From the NCBI RefSeq assembly GCF_000350225.1, contig NW_005179061.1, positions 124,001-188,000 on the forward strand: 64,000 nt of DNA, written 5' to 3'. Source of the stretch: Chondrus crispus. Taxonomy: Eukaryota; Rhodophyta; Florideophyceae; Gigartinales; Gigartinaceae. Under the pieces are notes generated by a model that made no database searches, was not told where the DNA came from, and saw only the letters and a list, made by a program, of their open reading frames with translations. The first letter of the stretch is position 1. Each line of letters begins with the position of its first letter. Of this stretch, positions 53,590-64,000 are shown piece by piece. The position numbers were made by a program, and so were the translations under genes.

Positions 53590-54230
53590 AGAAGACGTCG
53601 GGTGAAGCTGTCGATCAGAGTTTGCAAAGGTCGCAATTGCAAGTCGTACAGGGGGGAGGGTGGGCAAGGGCATTCTGTCTGAAAAGTCGAAAGACGGAAG
53701 GTTGAAGAGGAGAGCGGACTTTGCAGGACGAGGTGGAGACGGAAGCAGTGAAGCTGCAGTGAAGCTGGTTCGGACAGCGTAGAAGAAGATGACGTGAGCG
53801 GCGAGGAGGGAGATGATTGCAGTGTAGTGTAGGGTCTTCAGTAGAATTCAAGAACCAGTCCCGGAAGCACGGCGAAGCCGCAAATGATTCATCCGACGAA
53901 AGCGGCAGTTCTAGTGAAGACAAAAATGAGGATGCCGCAGCGAACTTGAAGATGTCATTGTCGCTATCAACAGCCGTCGCAAAGTACATTTACAAGAAAG
54001 ATACGAAGAGATCTCAGGACGGAGGAAATGTCAGCGAGGAGGACGAGTCTGATGTCGAAGGCTGTAGTCCAGAAGAAGATAATAATTTTTTTCTCACCAA
54101 AGCGGAGGAGAAGGCATGCCGAAACCGGGAACAAGAACGAATTGCTGTTCCCGACAAGCGTACTTGACGAGATAACACGTTTAATCCTGAATGCCGGGAA
54201 AAATTGGATCTCTAATAAAAAATTGTGTGG
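53590..54230 (+). repeat. Dispersed repeat W, copy 2
   Basis: Pairs with 44990-45345. Contains a 116-codon acidic frame (DSSDESGSSSEDKNEDAA..SEEDESDVEG) that may be a remnant of a coding region; its start is not ATG. Confidence 0.6.
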
Positions 54231-55948
54231 CCGCCCTAGACGGCAACGTGTCGGAACTGGCCAGTGCAATATAAGCGCTGGAGAATTGCAGAACGACGAG
54301 GACGACGACAGTGTGATAGACCGGAATTTGGAGGATGTTGAAACCGGACATGGTCATCGGGCGAAGGCACCTCCAGTAGTTTTCAAACGAAACTGGAGAA
54401 GAAAGCAACTCGGACGGTGACATTGATGATTTCGGTAGACGGAAAGTCCAGCAGAAAGAAGAGTTGAATACTGAATGAGATAAGCGAGACGGCTGCTCCG
54501 AGCGGGAAAAGAGAGGCGTAGACAACGAATAAAGTGTTCCGTTGAACTGACATACACGTTCCTTCAGAAGGGGATTAGGGGCTAGCTGCCGGATCGTGGT
54601 TGATTTCTTGCGACGCGGACTTTAAACACCGCCTGCTCCGTTGTTGCTAGCTTGCGATATGAGGAATACCTGCGTGTTGGCAATCTTTGTGTCGAGGCCA
54701 ATGTAACCATTTCTGTTGCCGGCTTGGTCGCAATGAAGTTCCACAAAGTCATCTTAGCAACAATCGGTTCCCCAATACATATAAAATGGATCCTCCATAT
54801 CTGGGAAATGTCCTTTGCTACTCTCCTGTACAGCAGTGATGCTAAAGATCCGGCATGCACGCCATCTGGTACAGCCTCAGCGCCCCTAAAAAAAAGTCGC
54901 CGAAGACTGGATCGCAGAAACGGCCATGCCAGAGACGCCTTCCTTTTCCTTGATCTGTGCGAAAACGTTCGCATGAAGACGTAAGCCCCTTTCACTGTTA
55001 CGCACCGTTTGCAAGCTCTCCTATACGATGGCGTACATCAAAAGTACGAGGCGGTGTCGCGGAAGAATTTGTGCATGCCTCAAGTTCATCGCCTCTGAAA
55101 CGTTCTTCATATCCGTATTCAACCAATAGAAGCACTGTGCACCTCCCAATGCGGCGCCAACCATAAACACATCGAGGCGGGAATGTAGTGTCATCTCGAC
55201 TGCTAATCTGAGAGTGAACGTTTGACGGAGCAGGGGTTGTCAGTGGGCATGAAAGGGGCTGGGGACTGGGGACTGCTGTTGCCGGGCTTGCCACAGGGTT
55301 CATCAAAAATGTGAGCAGAGTTTATACAGTAATACATATCCCTTTCTTGCAGAGGTTGAACATCACTGTCCGTTGTCACTACACAGGACAGCACCGTAGC
55401 ACTTTTCAGAGTGGAAAATGTCCATCTTCAAACACCTTTAGCCATAACTTCTTTAAGATTGAATGGATGAAGATTTATGAGCACTGGACATAGTTTGAGT
55501 TCAGTTCCGAATGCCAAACGCTGGATATGAGAAGGAGATCTGTTCAGCTTCTACAGACGCGTACAGCAGTTAACGGGAGCCCCGTTTCGTTGTACTGGAT
55601 ATTTTTTAAGTTACTCTTTCTCGCCAGAACTCAGTAAGAATGTATTATTTCCATTGAATTGAGAGTCATTCTCTGGATAACTGAGACAGTAACCAAGGTC
55701 ATTACGCGACGCAGAATACCACAATCACGCTGCCGATCTATTTCAGGACAAGGGCAGACGATGTTGAACGATTACAGCGTCAAAACGTATGTGAATGCAA
55801 ATGGGGATGTGAGCTTGCCTGGATAGGAGGTTTGTTGGCGTTGGTTGGCTTCACTGAGCCACCGTTAATGAGGGGAGTGGATTCAGCCTGTTCTAGGTTG
55901 ACTTTGGGGGAGGGCCCTGCGCAAAGGGAAGTCCCGTAATCCGGCGGT
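54231..55948. other. No confident gene
   Basis: Overlapping short frames on both strands near 54580-54995, none with a domain. The rest is non-coding. Confidence 0.35.
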
Positions 55949-56545
55949 GCGGAAACGTGATGATGACGTCATGCCCTGCAGTCTGCAGGGCATGACTCTG
56001 TATTGGGCGACCAATGATAAAAAGGGGATAAAATAGCAAAGAAAATATTTGAAATATACAAACACTGATCGCATTTGATTTGAGACATATAATTCATATT
56101 ATGGTTTCATCGGACACGTCTTGTCGCGGGGGGCAGAAACGTGATTATACAGTGTACAGAGAAAGACTGGCATAGGGCGATCATTGAGAAAAGGGGATAA
56201 ATTATCGAAGAAAAACAGTGGAAAAACACGAACAAAAACTGTACGCATGTGATTTGGGACGTACCGTATATTTTCATAATCAATTTGAATCCAACACGTC
56301 ACCCGCCGCCTGGAAACAAGATGACTACGTTTTGCTCTGTAGAGCATGACGTCATTGTTACTAGAGAAAGTTTTGGAATAATAAAAATAATGGCAACATT
56401 ATAATGGTATATATATGAAATATTTTTTCAAAATATTACACGAACAAAGGCTGTACGATTTTCATTAAGGACATATATTTTCATCACCAATTCGAACATT
56501 ACACGCCATCCTGCATTATAGAAACATGATTACTACGTCATGGTC
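55949..56545. repeat. Diverged tandem repeat of 180-210 bp units
   Basis: Units begin near 55949, 56134, 56313 and 56521 with GAAAC(G/A)TGAT.A.TACG and share GGGGATAAA, GAAATATTT, GATTTG.GACATATA and ACACGTCA..GC. The first unit holds GCCCTGCAGTCTGCAGGGC, a perfect inverted repeat at 55973-55991. The same array, without its first units, recurs at 60985-61280. Confidence 0.65.
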
Positions 56546-58799
56546 ATTCATTTACTGAACGCGGTTGTGCAGTCGTACTGCGTACTGTTGATGCTTTCAA
56601 ATTTATTATCAAGGGATGAGCCACCGCCCTCAACGGACAATTAAAAAATTAAAAAAACCAGTTGGCATAAACTAGGCGCACTGCAAACAGAATACAAATC
56701 CTATTGCGGCGCCAATATGCCTATGCCCTTGCGTATTATTCGAAGGACTGGTTCATGCAGGAATTAAAAAAACAGAACTATCCCACACATACCAGCTGAT
56801 ATGAGTGAATGTATTAAATTATCAAACTAAATGTAAGAATCACAACAATTTCACTTCTTTTAACTTTACAATGTTACGGTAGAGGAATGTAGTTACAATT
56901 ATAGAACTTTACGACAAAATATCTTGTATGAACGAATAAGATCCGCCATTTATGTAAAAGGTGTATCACGTTTGTTCAACATACGTGTAGGGGTTGAAGG
57001 AAGGGAAAATGTTCACACGCTACATACCACTACCCTGACGTAACATGGGGATTACATGTGCAGCATGAACTTGGAGGATTTTGATCCACATTTTCCGGAT
57101 GAGAAACTGCCATGGCTACGCATAAACGTGCGAACCAAACACATTGTAACGTGATCTCAACTGGGAAGATGTATCCCTACCAAAGCTGCAGTAGGGTAAA
57201 AGGTCGCAAAGAAAGAACTTCCATGATGCCCCTTAATACGTGCAGAACACTCTCAAGTATAGCAAGAAATGCATGAACTGCAGCAAGGTGTATACCAACC
57301 CCACTAAAACCATCACTAATGTTTTGACAATCTGCAACGTACAATGTCATGCAGATGCGTAGTTTCTACAGCAATAACGTACAAATAAAAAACCGCAAGC
57401 ACTTTTAAGCTGCCGAAATGCAGAGTCACATCCATTACCCATGGGTTGGACGGATGGGAGGTTAGGCGTCGAAATTGGCATCGCTATTGAAGATTCCTGG
57501 GATGGAAGGCCTACTGGCTCCTGGCTCCATAAAATATCTGCAAAAATTATATCAAAGCACGGGCCAAAACACTCCCCACGCTCCGCGGCGGATGGAAGTC
57601 CCGAATCTCGGACGGAAGGCCTATTGGTCGGATGGAAGGTTTCATCGCTGGTTTCATCCGTGTCGCAGCCCTCGTTATGATCATTCTTGACATGGCACTC
57701 ACCTGTTGGCTACTTTGAATTCCACTCTTCCTGCCTTTCAGGTTTGAATGCCCTTTTTCCCGCCTTAAAACTGTACTCACTGGCTCTCTCTCTTTTGACT
57801 GCTGCTTTCCATCTAAGACACCCATCCATTGGCCATTCCCTCTGGAGGCACCCATCCATTGGCCATTCCCTCCTGGGACACGGCGGCAAGTCTGGTCGGA
57901 CCATCACAGATCCACTGACCGGATGCTACCGCTTCAATAGTTTTGTACGAGGGTAGAAACGTGTCTGTTTTTGCGAATGTGGCAGGGATTCTGAATATAG
58001 TTGTAGGGGAGAGCGCGAGGAGGATGGCTTTGCGAATACCGCCGGCATGCAACACCCGTAATTAGCGGGAAGAGTTGCCCTTGCTCACGCTCATTAATGG
58101 CCCGCCGTCCACGTCCATCTCTACAATCCCCACTGCGCCCCTCTCAAGCTGCCCCCGAACGGCACGTTGCTCCGACGTGCATCCGAGCTGCCCCTGCTCT
58201 CCAAAATTGATAGCAACAAATCGATGGCGACCTGAAAGCATCCCTGACCTGCATCACGGCGAGCTCGGCGGCGAGCTCCAGCGGGCACGTAGAAATCGGA
58301 AAGTAGGCGGCTGTGGCCCGGAGAGCATTCCCCGCTTGCTCCCCGACTGCACGGGGACAACGAGGCAATGGGTGTAGTGCAGAAACGCGCGAGGCGCGAC
58401 CACCATCCGCAGTCAACTGGAGGGTCACGCACGGATAGGCGAATGTGTACAATGAAGCGGACACGCGCGGGAGTTTGAAGGTAAAGCGGTAGGCAAGCGG
58501 TGAAGGTGGAACGGCGCGGCTCTGGGAAGGTGTATGCAGAACTGGCCCGTGCTCATACAATCTGCCTCTCACGAGGAACAGTCCCTCGCTCGCCCCCCTC
58601 ATCCCCCCAACCGAGTGAATCATATGGTAACGAACCGCTCTGCGCCTTAGCGAACCCCTTTCCCCCACCCACACCGTCGTCCATAGCCCCGCTCTTTATA
58701 AACAGCCAACCCCGCCGTACTAGCTTTCGTTCCTCTCCCCTCCTCACCCCTCATCCCGACGCTCATCATCTCATCTTGACTCCTTTTTTTTTCGTTCTA
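56546..58799. other. Non-coding part of duplication unit 1
   Basis: AT-rich to 57440. Then GATGGAAGGCCTACTGG-type repeats and a 29-bp minisatellite (CACCCATCCATTGGCC) at 57815-57880. From 58545 the GATA promoter region is present, with its TATA box at 58693. No gene seen. Confidence 0.55.
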
Positions 58800-58820
58800 C
58801 GATACCACCAACTCTCCAAC

Positions 58821-59742
58821 ATGTGACCAACAACCGAATCAAAACACACCGGCGCTTCAGGAGCAGCCGGCCCGAGTCTCGCAGGCTGCTGGGCGTGTAC
58901 ACTACGTCATTAAGGAGGAGCAATGCGCGACAGTGGAGCAGACTGCGTATGGCATAGCGCAGCACCAGCCTCCCGCGCATTGGGAAGCACAGTACCAGCC
59001 TCCATACGGTTCCCCGGAAGAGCAATCTCCAGCCTCGGACACTTCATATGATACTTACGCTGTCAGGGATCACAGCATCCCGGTAGAGTATTTGCCGGTC
59101 ACCGCGCAGCACCAGGAGCAGGTATATGGGGAGGCAATACAAGAGGAGCTCGCCGCAGCGGTCGGCTGGGAAGCCCAGAACAAATGCGTCCCTTGGCCGG
59201 TGGCAGGAGGCTACGCTCCCGATGGCCACATCACTGAAGGCGAGGGTGGAAGCCTACAGGGCAACGAAAATGGAGTATCACATCTATTTGGATCGATGAC
59301 GTTGCACGCGAATGTGATGAGGACGCAGGAGATGCAGGGTGAGCATGAGGGCACGCTGGGCGATAGATATGAAGACCAAGTGTGTTCACCAGCACTCCCA
59401 TTGTCGATGAGCACGGAGAGCGACGAAGTGCTGGCGGCAATCGCTTGCGGGATGGAGGGTGCTTCGCACATGACGGATGCGCCATCTCCCCTACCGTCGG
59501 CGTCGGAGCCGATGGCAGCGGGGTTGCAGCGGTGTCTACAGAGCATCGCTGGACGAATTGCATCACAGGAACTGATGCTGCACCGCCTGAACGAGGTGCA
59601 GTTTCAACTACTCGCCGACGGGAACATTGGAGATGCGGTGTCACAGGCGCGCCGGGAGATTGCGGGGCTGAGGGACTACGGTCGTGATACGATAGAAGTG
59701 ATGAGGGGGTTTGCTACAGCTCTGCTTGGCGGAAGGGAGTGA
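58821..59742 (+). pseudogene. GATA-gene copy 2, finger and start codon lost
   Basis: Promoter and leader match copy 1 up to ATGT; then 497 bp (35459-35955 of copy 1) are missing, leaving ATG followed at once by TGA. The downstream frame is open to 59742 and joins the two frames that are split in copy 1, ending in the same FATALLGGRE. Without the finger and with no upstream in-frame ATG, a protein could only begin at an internal ATG such as 59297. Confidence 0.85.
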
Positions 59743-60557
59743 GACGTGGGACCAAGGTTGGAGGAAAAGGCTTTAGTTGTTTGTAATGCGTGCTCATCAT
59801 GTGTTTGTCGTTCAGGAATTTTTTTTGCGTGTTTCAAAGTGTGCGAAACGGGTGGTGTCGGTAGAGTTTGAACCGAGAGTGCAGATGCGGCCGTCGCCGC
59901 GCTACAGTACGAGCGAGATGGAAGGGTTCGACCTGAACAGGTGGCGTTCACGCCACCTGCATAGAGCATCGCGAATGGGACATGGGCAACCTATCATTCG
60001 TAAGGCATGTGTGCGGGCAGCGAGCGGGACGCTGTATCGAGGGACGAGGGAGAAGGGAAAGGGTGGAAGAGGGACGGACGAGCGGGACGCTGTATCGAGG
60101 GACGAGGGAGAAAGGAAAGGGTGGAAGAGGGACGGACGTGGGAGAAGAGTGTCTGAAGAGTGTCACGGGCGACTCATTGGCATGTTGGCTTGAATGTTTG
60201 AAGGTCATTGCAAGAGCGGATGCGAGATTTCAACGTCACAGGAGTGATGGAAAAACTTGGACAAAGACGAGAAGAACGATAGAACGATACTGGTACAGTT
60301 GCATACATATCATATATACATACCGATCATAAGGCCAAAAGCCTCCCAGTGCTCCGTGGGGGAGGTTTCGACGGCTAGGTACAAAAAATCGCTGACGCGT
60401 CTCTCATCTTGTCAGACTTCGAATAATTGAACAACTGAAGGGGGGTTGCCCTACATTTTGGACAACGCCAAAATAGCTCGGATATGCAAATTATTTGAAA
60501 ACAACCGTATGGGGGAGGTGGGGGGGCGCAGCGGCCGCGAGGAAGGGCGCGGCTCTA
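59743..60557. other. 3' flank of GATA copy 2
   Basis: As 36873-37640, but with a 58-bp tandem duplication at about 60020-60135 (AGCGGGACGCTGTATCGAGG) absent from copy 1. Keeps the 9-bp hairpin near 59939-59960. Confidence 0.75.
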
Positions 60558-60803
60558 CAGCGCTGGGAGGGGCCAGCTGTGGACGCAGAGTCGTGCGGTG
60601 TGACGCGCGCGTGTCGACGGCGCGAGCGCGTGCCATAGACTCACGATGCAGCGGGCGTCACGGGGTGGGGCGCGACTCTACAGCGCTGGGAGGGGCCGGC
60701 TGTGGACGCGGAGTCGTGCGGTGTGACGCGCACGTGTTGACAGCACGAGCGCGAGTCATAGGCTCACGGCGCAACGGGCGTCACGGGGTGGGGCGCGAAT
60801 TTT
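60558..60803. repeat. 123-bp tandem repeat, two units
   Basis: Same unit as at 37641 with one copy fewer. Confidence 0.9.
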
Positions 60804-60978
60804 GCGTTTTCGTGGGAGAGGCGTCGGACACCAGCGACGGCGTCGGTCACCTTTATAATAATATTAAAAACGTCAATAAATGTTGCAGATTTCAATTGTA
60901 TGTCGCCAATTTTTACAGCATACATCTACTTTACGGCGCGGGGGGGGGAGAGGGGGACGCACACCGTCTTTCAGCCCA

Positions 60979-63900
60979 CAAAAACTGTACGCATGTGATT
61001 TGGGACGTACCGTATATTTTCATAATCAATTTGAATCCAACACGTCACCCGCCGCCTGGAAACAAGATGACGACGTTGTGCTCTGTAGAGCATGACGTCA
61101 TTGCTACTAGAGAAAGTTTTGGAATAATAAAAAAATGGCAACATTATAATAGTATATATGAAATATTTTTTCAAAATATTACACGAACAAAGGCTGTACG
61201 ATTTTCATTAAGGACATATATTTTCATCACCAATTCGAACATTACACGTCATCCCGCATTATAGAAACATGATTACTACGTCATGTTCATTCATTTACTG
61301 AACGCGGTTGTGCAGTCGTACTGCGTACTGCTGATGCTTTAAAATTTATTATTAAGGGATAAGCCACCGCCCTCAACGGACAATTAAAAAATTAAAAAAA
61401 CTAGTTGGCATAAACTAGGCGCACTGCAAACAGAATACAAATCCTATTGTGGCGCCAATATGCCTATGCCCTTGCGTATTATTCGAAGGACTGGTCCATG
61501 CAGGAATTAAAAAAACAGAACTATCCCACACATACCAGCTGATATGAGTGAATGTATTAAATTATCATACTAAATGTAAGAATCACAACAATTTCACTTC
61601 TTTTAACTTGACGATGTTACGGTGGAAGAGTTTAGTTACAATTATAGAACTTTACCACAAATTGTCTTGTATGAACAAATAAGATCCCCCATTTATGTAA
61701 AAGGTGTATCATGTTTGTTCAACATACGTGTACGGGTTAAAGGAAGGGAAAATGTTCACACAGTACATACCAGTACGCTGACGTAACATGGGGATTACAT
61801 GTGCAGCATGAACTTGGAGGATTTAGATACACATTTTCCGGATGACAAACTGCTATGGCTACACATAAACGTGCGAACCAAACACATTGTAACGTGATCT
61901 CAACTGGGAAGATGTATCCCTACCAAAGCTGCAGTAGTGTAAAAGGCCGCAAAGAAAGACCTTCCATGATGCCCCTTGATACGTGTAAAACACTCTCAAG
62001 TATAGTAAGAAATGCATGAACTGCAGCAAGATGATACCAACCCCACTAAAACCATCACAAATGTTTTCACAATATGCAACGTACAATATCATGCAGAAGC
62101 GTACTTTCTACAGCAATAACGTACAATCAACCACCGCAAGCACTTGTAAGGTGCCCAAATGCAGAGTCACGTCCATTAACAGAGCCTTCCTGGGATGGAA
62201 GGCCTACTGGCTCCATAAAATATCTGCAAAAATTATATCAAAGCACGGGCCAAAACACTCCCCACGCTCCGTGGCGGATGGAAGTCCCGAATCTCGGACG
62301 GAAGGCCTATTCGTCGGATGGAAGGTTTCATCGCTGGTTTCATCCCTGTCGCAGCCCTCGTTATGATCATTCTTGACATGGCACTCACCTGTTGGCTACT
62401 TTGAATCCCACTCTTCCTGCCTTTCAGGTTTGAATGCCCTTTTTCCGGCCTTAAACTGTACTCACTGGCTCTCTCTCTTTTAACTGCTGCTTTCCATCTA
62501 AGACACCCATCCATTGGCCATTCCCTCTGGAGACACCCATCCATTGGCCATTCTCTCTTGGGACACCCGTCCATTGGCTACAGAATTCGTACAACTATCA
62601 CCGGCCAGTTGGGAGACTGCGTGTCAAATGTAGAGTGGAATTATGGGAGTTGCGAATGCCAACAGCGGCGGCAAGTCTGGTCGGACCATCACAGATCCAC
62701 TGACCGGATGCTACCGCTTCAATAGTTTTGTACGAGCGTAGAAACGTGTCTGTTTTTGCGAATGTGGCAGGGATTCTGAATATACTTGTAGGGGAGAGCG
62801 CGAGGAGGATGGCTTTGCGAATACCGCCGGCATGCAACACCCGTAATTAGCGGGAAGAGTTGCCCTTGCTCATGCTCATTAATGGCCCGCCGTCCACGTC
62901 CATCTCTACAATCCCCACTGCGCCCCTCTCAAGCTGCCCCCGAACGGCACGTTGCTCCGACGTGCATCCGAGCTGCCCCTGCTCTCCAAAATTGATAGCA
63001 ACAAATCGATGGCGACCTGAAAGCATCCCTGACCTGCATCACGGCGAGCTCGGCGGCGAGCTCCAGCGGGCACGTAGAAATCGGAAAGCAGGCGGCTGTG
63101 GCCCGGAGAGCATTCCCCGCTTGCTCCCCGACTGCACGGGGACAACGAGGCAATGGGTGTAGTGCAGAAACGCGCGAGGCGCGACCACCATCCGCAGTCA
63201 ACTGGAGGGTCACGCACGGATAGGCGAATGTGTACAATGAAGCGGACACGCGCGGGAGTTTGAAGGTAAAGCGGTAGGCAAGCGGTGAAGGTGGAACGGC
63301 GCGGCTCTGGGAAGGTGTATGCAGAACTGGCCCGTGCTCATACAATCTGCCTCTCACGAGGAACAGTCCCTCGCTCGCCCCCCTCATCCCCCCAACCGAG
63401 TGAATCATATGGTAACGAACCGCTCTGCGCCTTAGCGAACCCCTTTCCCCCACCCACACCGTCGTCCATAGCCCCGCTCTTTATAAACAGCCAACCCCGC
63501 CGTACTAGCTTTCGTTCCTCTCCCCTCCTCACCCCTCATCCCGACGCTCATCATGTCATCTTGACTCCTTTTTTTTTTCGTTCTACGATACCACCAACTC
63601 TCCAACATGTGACCAACAACCGAATCAAAACACACCGGCGCTTCAGGAGCAGCCGGCCCGAGTCTCGCAGGCTGCTGGGCGTGTACACTACTTCATTAAG
63701 GAGGAGCAATGCGCGACAGTGGAGCAGACTGCGTATGGCATAGCGCAGCACCAGCCTCCCGCGCATTGGGAAGCACAGTACCAGCCTCCATATGGTTCCC
63801 CGGAAGAGCAATCTCCAGCCTCGGACACTTCATATGAAACTTACGCTGTCAAGGATCACAGCATCCCGGTAGAGTATTTGCCGGTCACCGCGCAGCACCA

Positions 63901-64000
63901 GGAGCGGGTATATGGGGAGGCAATACAAGAGGAGCTCGCCGCAGCGGTCGGCTGGGAAGCCCAGAACAAATGCGTCCCTTGGCCGGTTGCAGGAGGCTAC
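60979..64000 (+). repeat. Tandem segmental duplication, unit 2 (partial)
   Basis: Direct repeat of 56228 onward at an offset of about 4750-4790 bp; truncated by the window edge. Contains no gene before 63606 apart from the duplicated promoter (TATA 63478). Confidence 0.9.
63606..64000 (+). pseudogene. GATA-gene copy 3, same deletion, cut by window edge
   Basis: Shares the ATG-TGA junction and the 497-bp deletion with copy 2, so the deletion came before the tandem duplication. The reading frame beyond is open to the window end. Confidence 0.85.

Larger units (their letters stand above)
56228..60978 (+). repeat. Tandem segmental duplication, unit 1
   Basis: About 4.75 kb, repeated directly at 60979-64000 and continuing past the window. 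The second unit starts at CACAAAAACTGTACGC, joining the end of the GATA 3' flank to the sequence found at 56226. Units differ by single bases, a minisatellite change (57810-57890 against 62490-62580) and a short insertion at 62580-62660. Confidence 0.9.

Noticed and set aside
54582..54995. 137-codon minus and 110-codon plus frames
   Set aside because: They overlap antisense, neither has a domain, and starts are poor.
58144..58674. 176-codon minus frame, nearly the same at 62929-63459
   Set aside because: Conserved only because the region is duplicated; it overlaps the GATA promoter and has no domain.
60446..61264. 272-codon plus-strand frame
   Set aside because: Passes through the 123-bp repeat and across the duplication junction; not present as a unit in the other copy.

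Overview
This window looks like nuclear DNA of a eukaryote with few introns. A florideophyte red alga (Chondrus/Gracilaria-like) is my best guess, at roughly 50% confidence. Support: long uninterrupted reading frames behind compact TATA promoters, a GATA finger with the plant-type C-X2-C-X18-C-X2-C spacing, a Uma2-type nuclease of a family best known from cyanobacteria, only one credible intron (inside an ABC-transporter pseudogene), and a landscape dominated by repeats and decayed mobile DNA. I saw no rRNA gene, no CRISPR array and no bacterial operon structure.

Layout. 1-8.2 kb: three co-oriented minus-strand genes. These are a large ParB-like-domain gene running off the left edge, an intact Uma2 PD-(D/E)XK nuclease gene lying between 82-bp direct repeats, and a frameshifted Crypton-like tyrosine recombinase (YR1). 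9-15 kb: GTAC-rich and purine-rich low-complexity DNA around a frameshifted RNase II/RNB-domain gene whose catalytic aspartates are mostly lost. 15.3-17 kb: an orphan gene of about 517 codons with a good TATA box. 17.7-21.5 kb: two copies of a non-coding element carrying ACGATACGTTTT sites plus a 30-bp minisatellite, with a relic of the next gene between them. 21.8-27.5 kb: the centrepiece, an intronless 1891-codon gene joining C2H2 fingers, a tyrosine-recombinase-like domain, a RecQ-type helicase and a Cys-rich tail. 28-34.3 kb: AT-rich repeat field with long perfect hairpins, GATC-centred palindromes and a pogo/CENP-B-like transposase fragment. 34.9-38.2 kb: GATA-finger gene and its repetitive 3' flank. 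38.3-40.2 kb: ABCB transporter pseudogene cut off by a recurring motif. 41.5-43.4 kb: a tandem 526-bp repeat and a TTTAGG-like array. 44-50.7 kb: decayed sequence including a fructose-bisphosphatase-like pseudogene and a decayed copy of the GATA-gene tail. 51.4-53.3 kb: an intact recombinase paralogue (YR2). 56.2-64 kb: a direct tandem duplication of about 4.75 kb whose units carry GATA-gene copies that lost the zinc finger and start codon.

How it fits together. Most of the window is best read as layers of mobile elements and segmental duplications. Two recombinase lineages are present: the stand-alone YR1/YR2 and the recombinase-helicase fusion. The ParB-like, Uma2 and YR1 genes could be one cargo-carrying mobile unit, but this is inference from order and orientation only. 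Host-type genes (RNB, FBPase-like, ABC transporter, GATA) are mostly damaged or duplicated.
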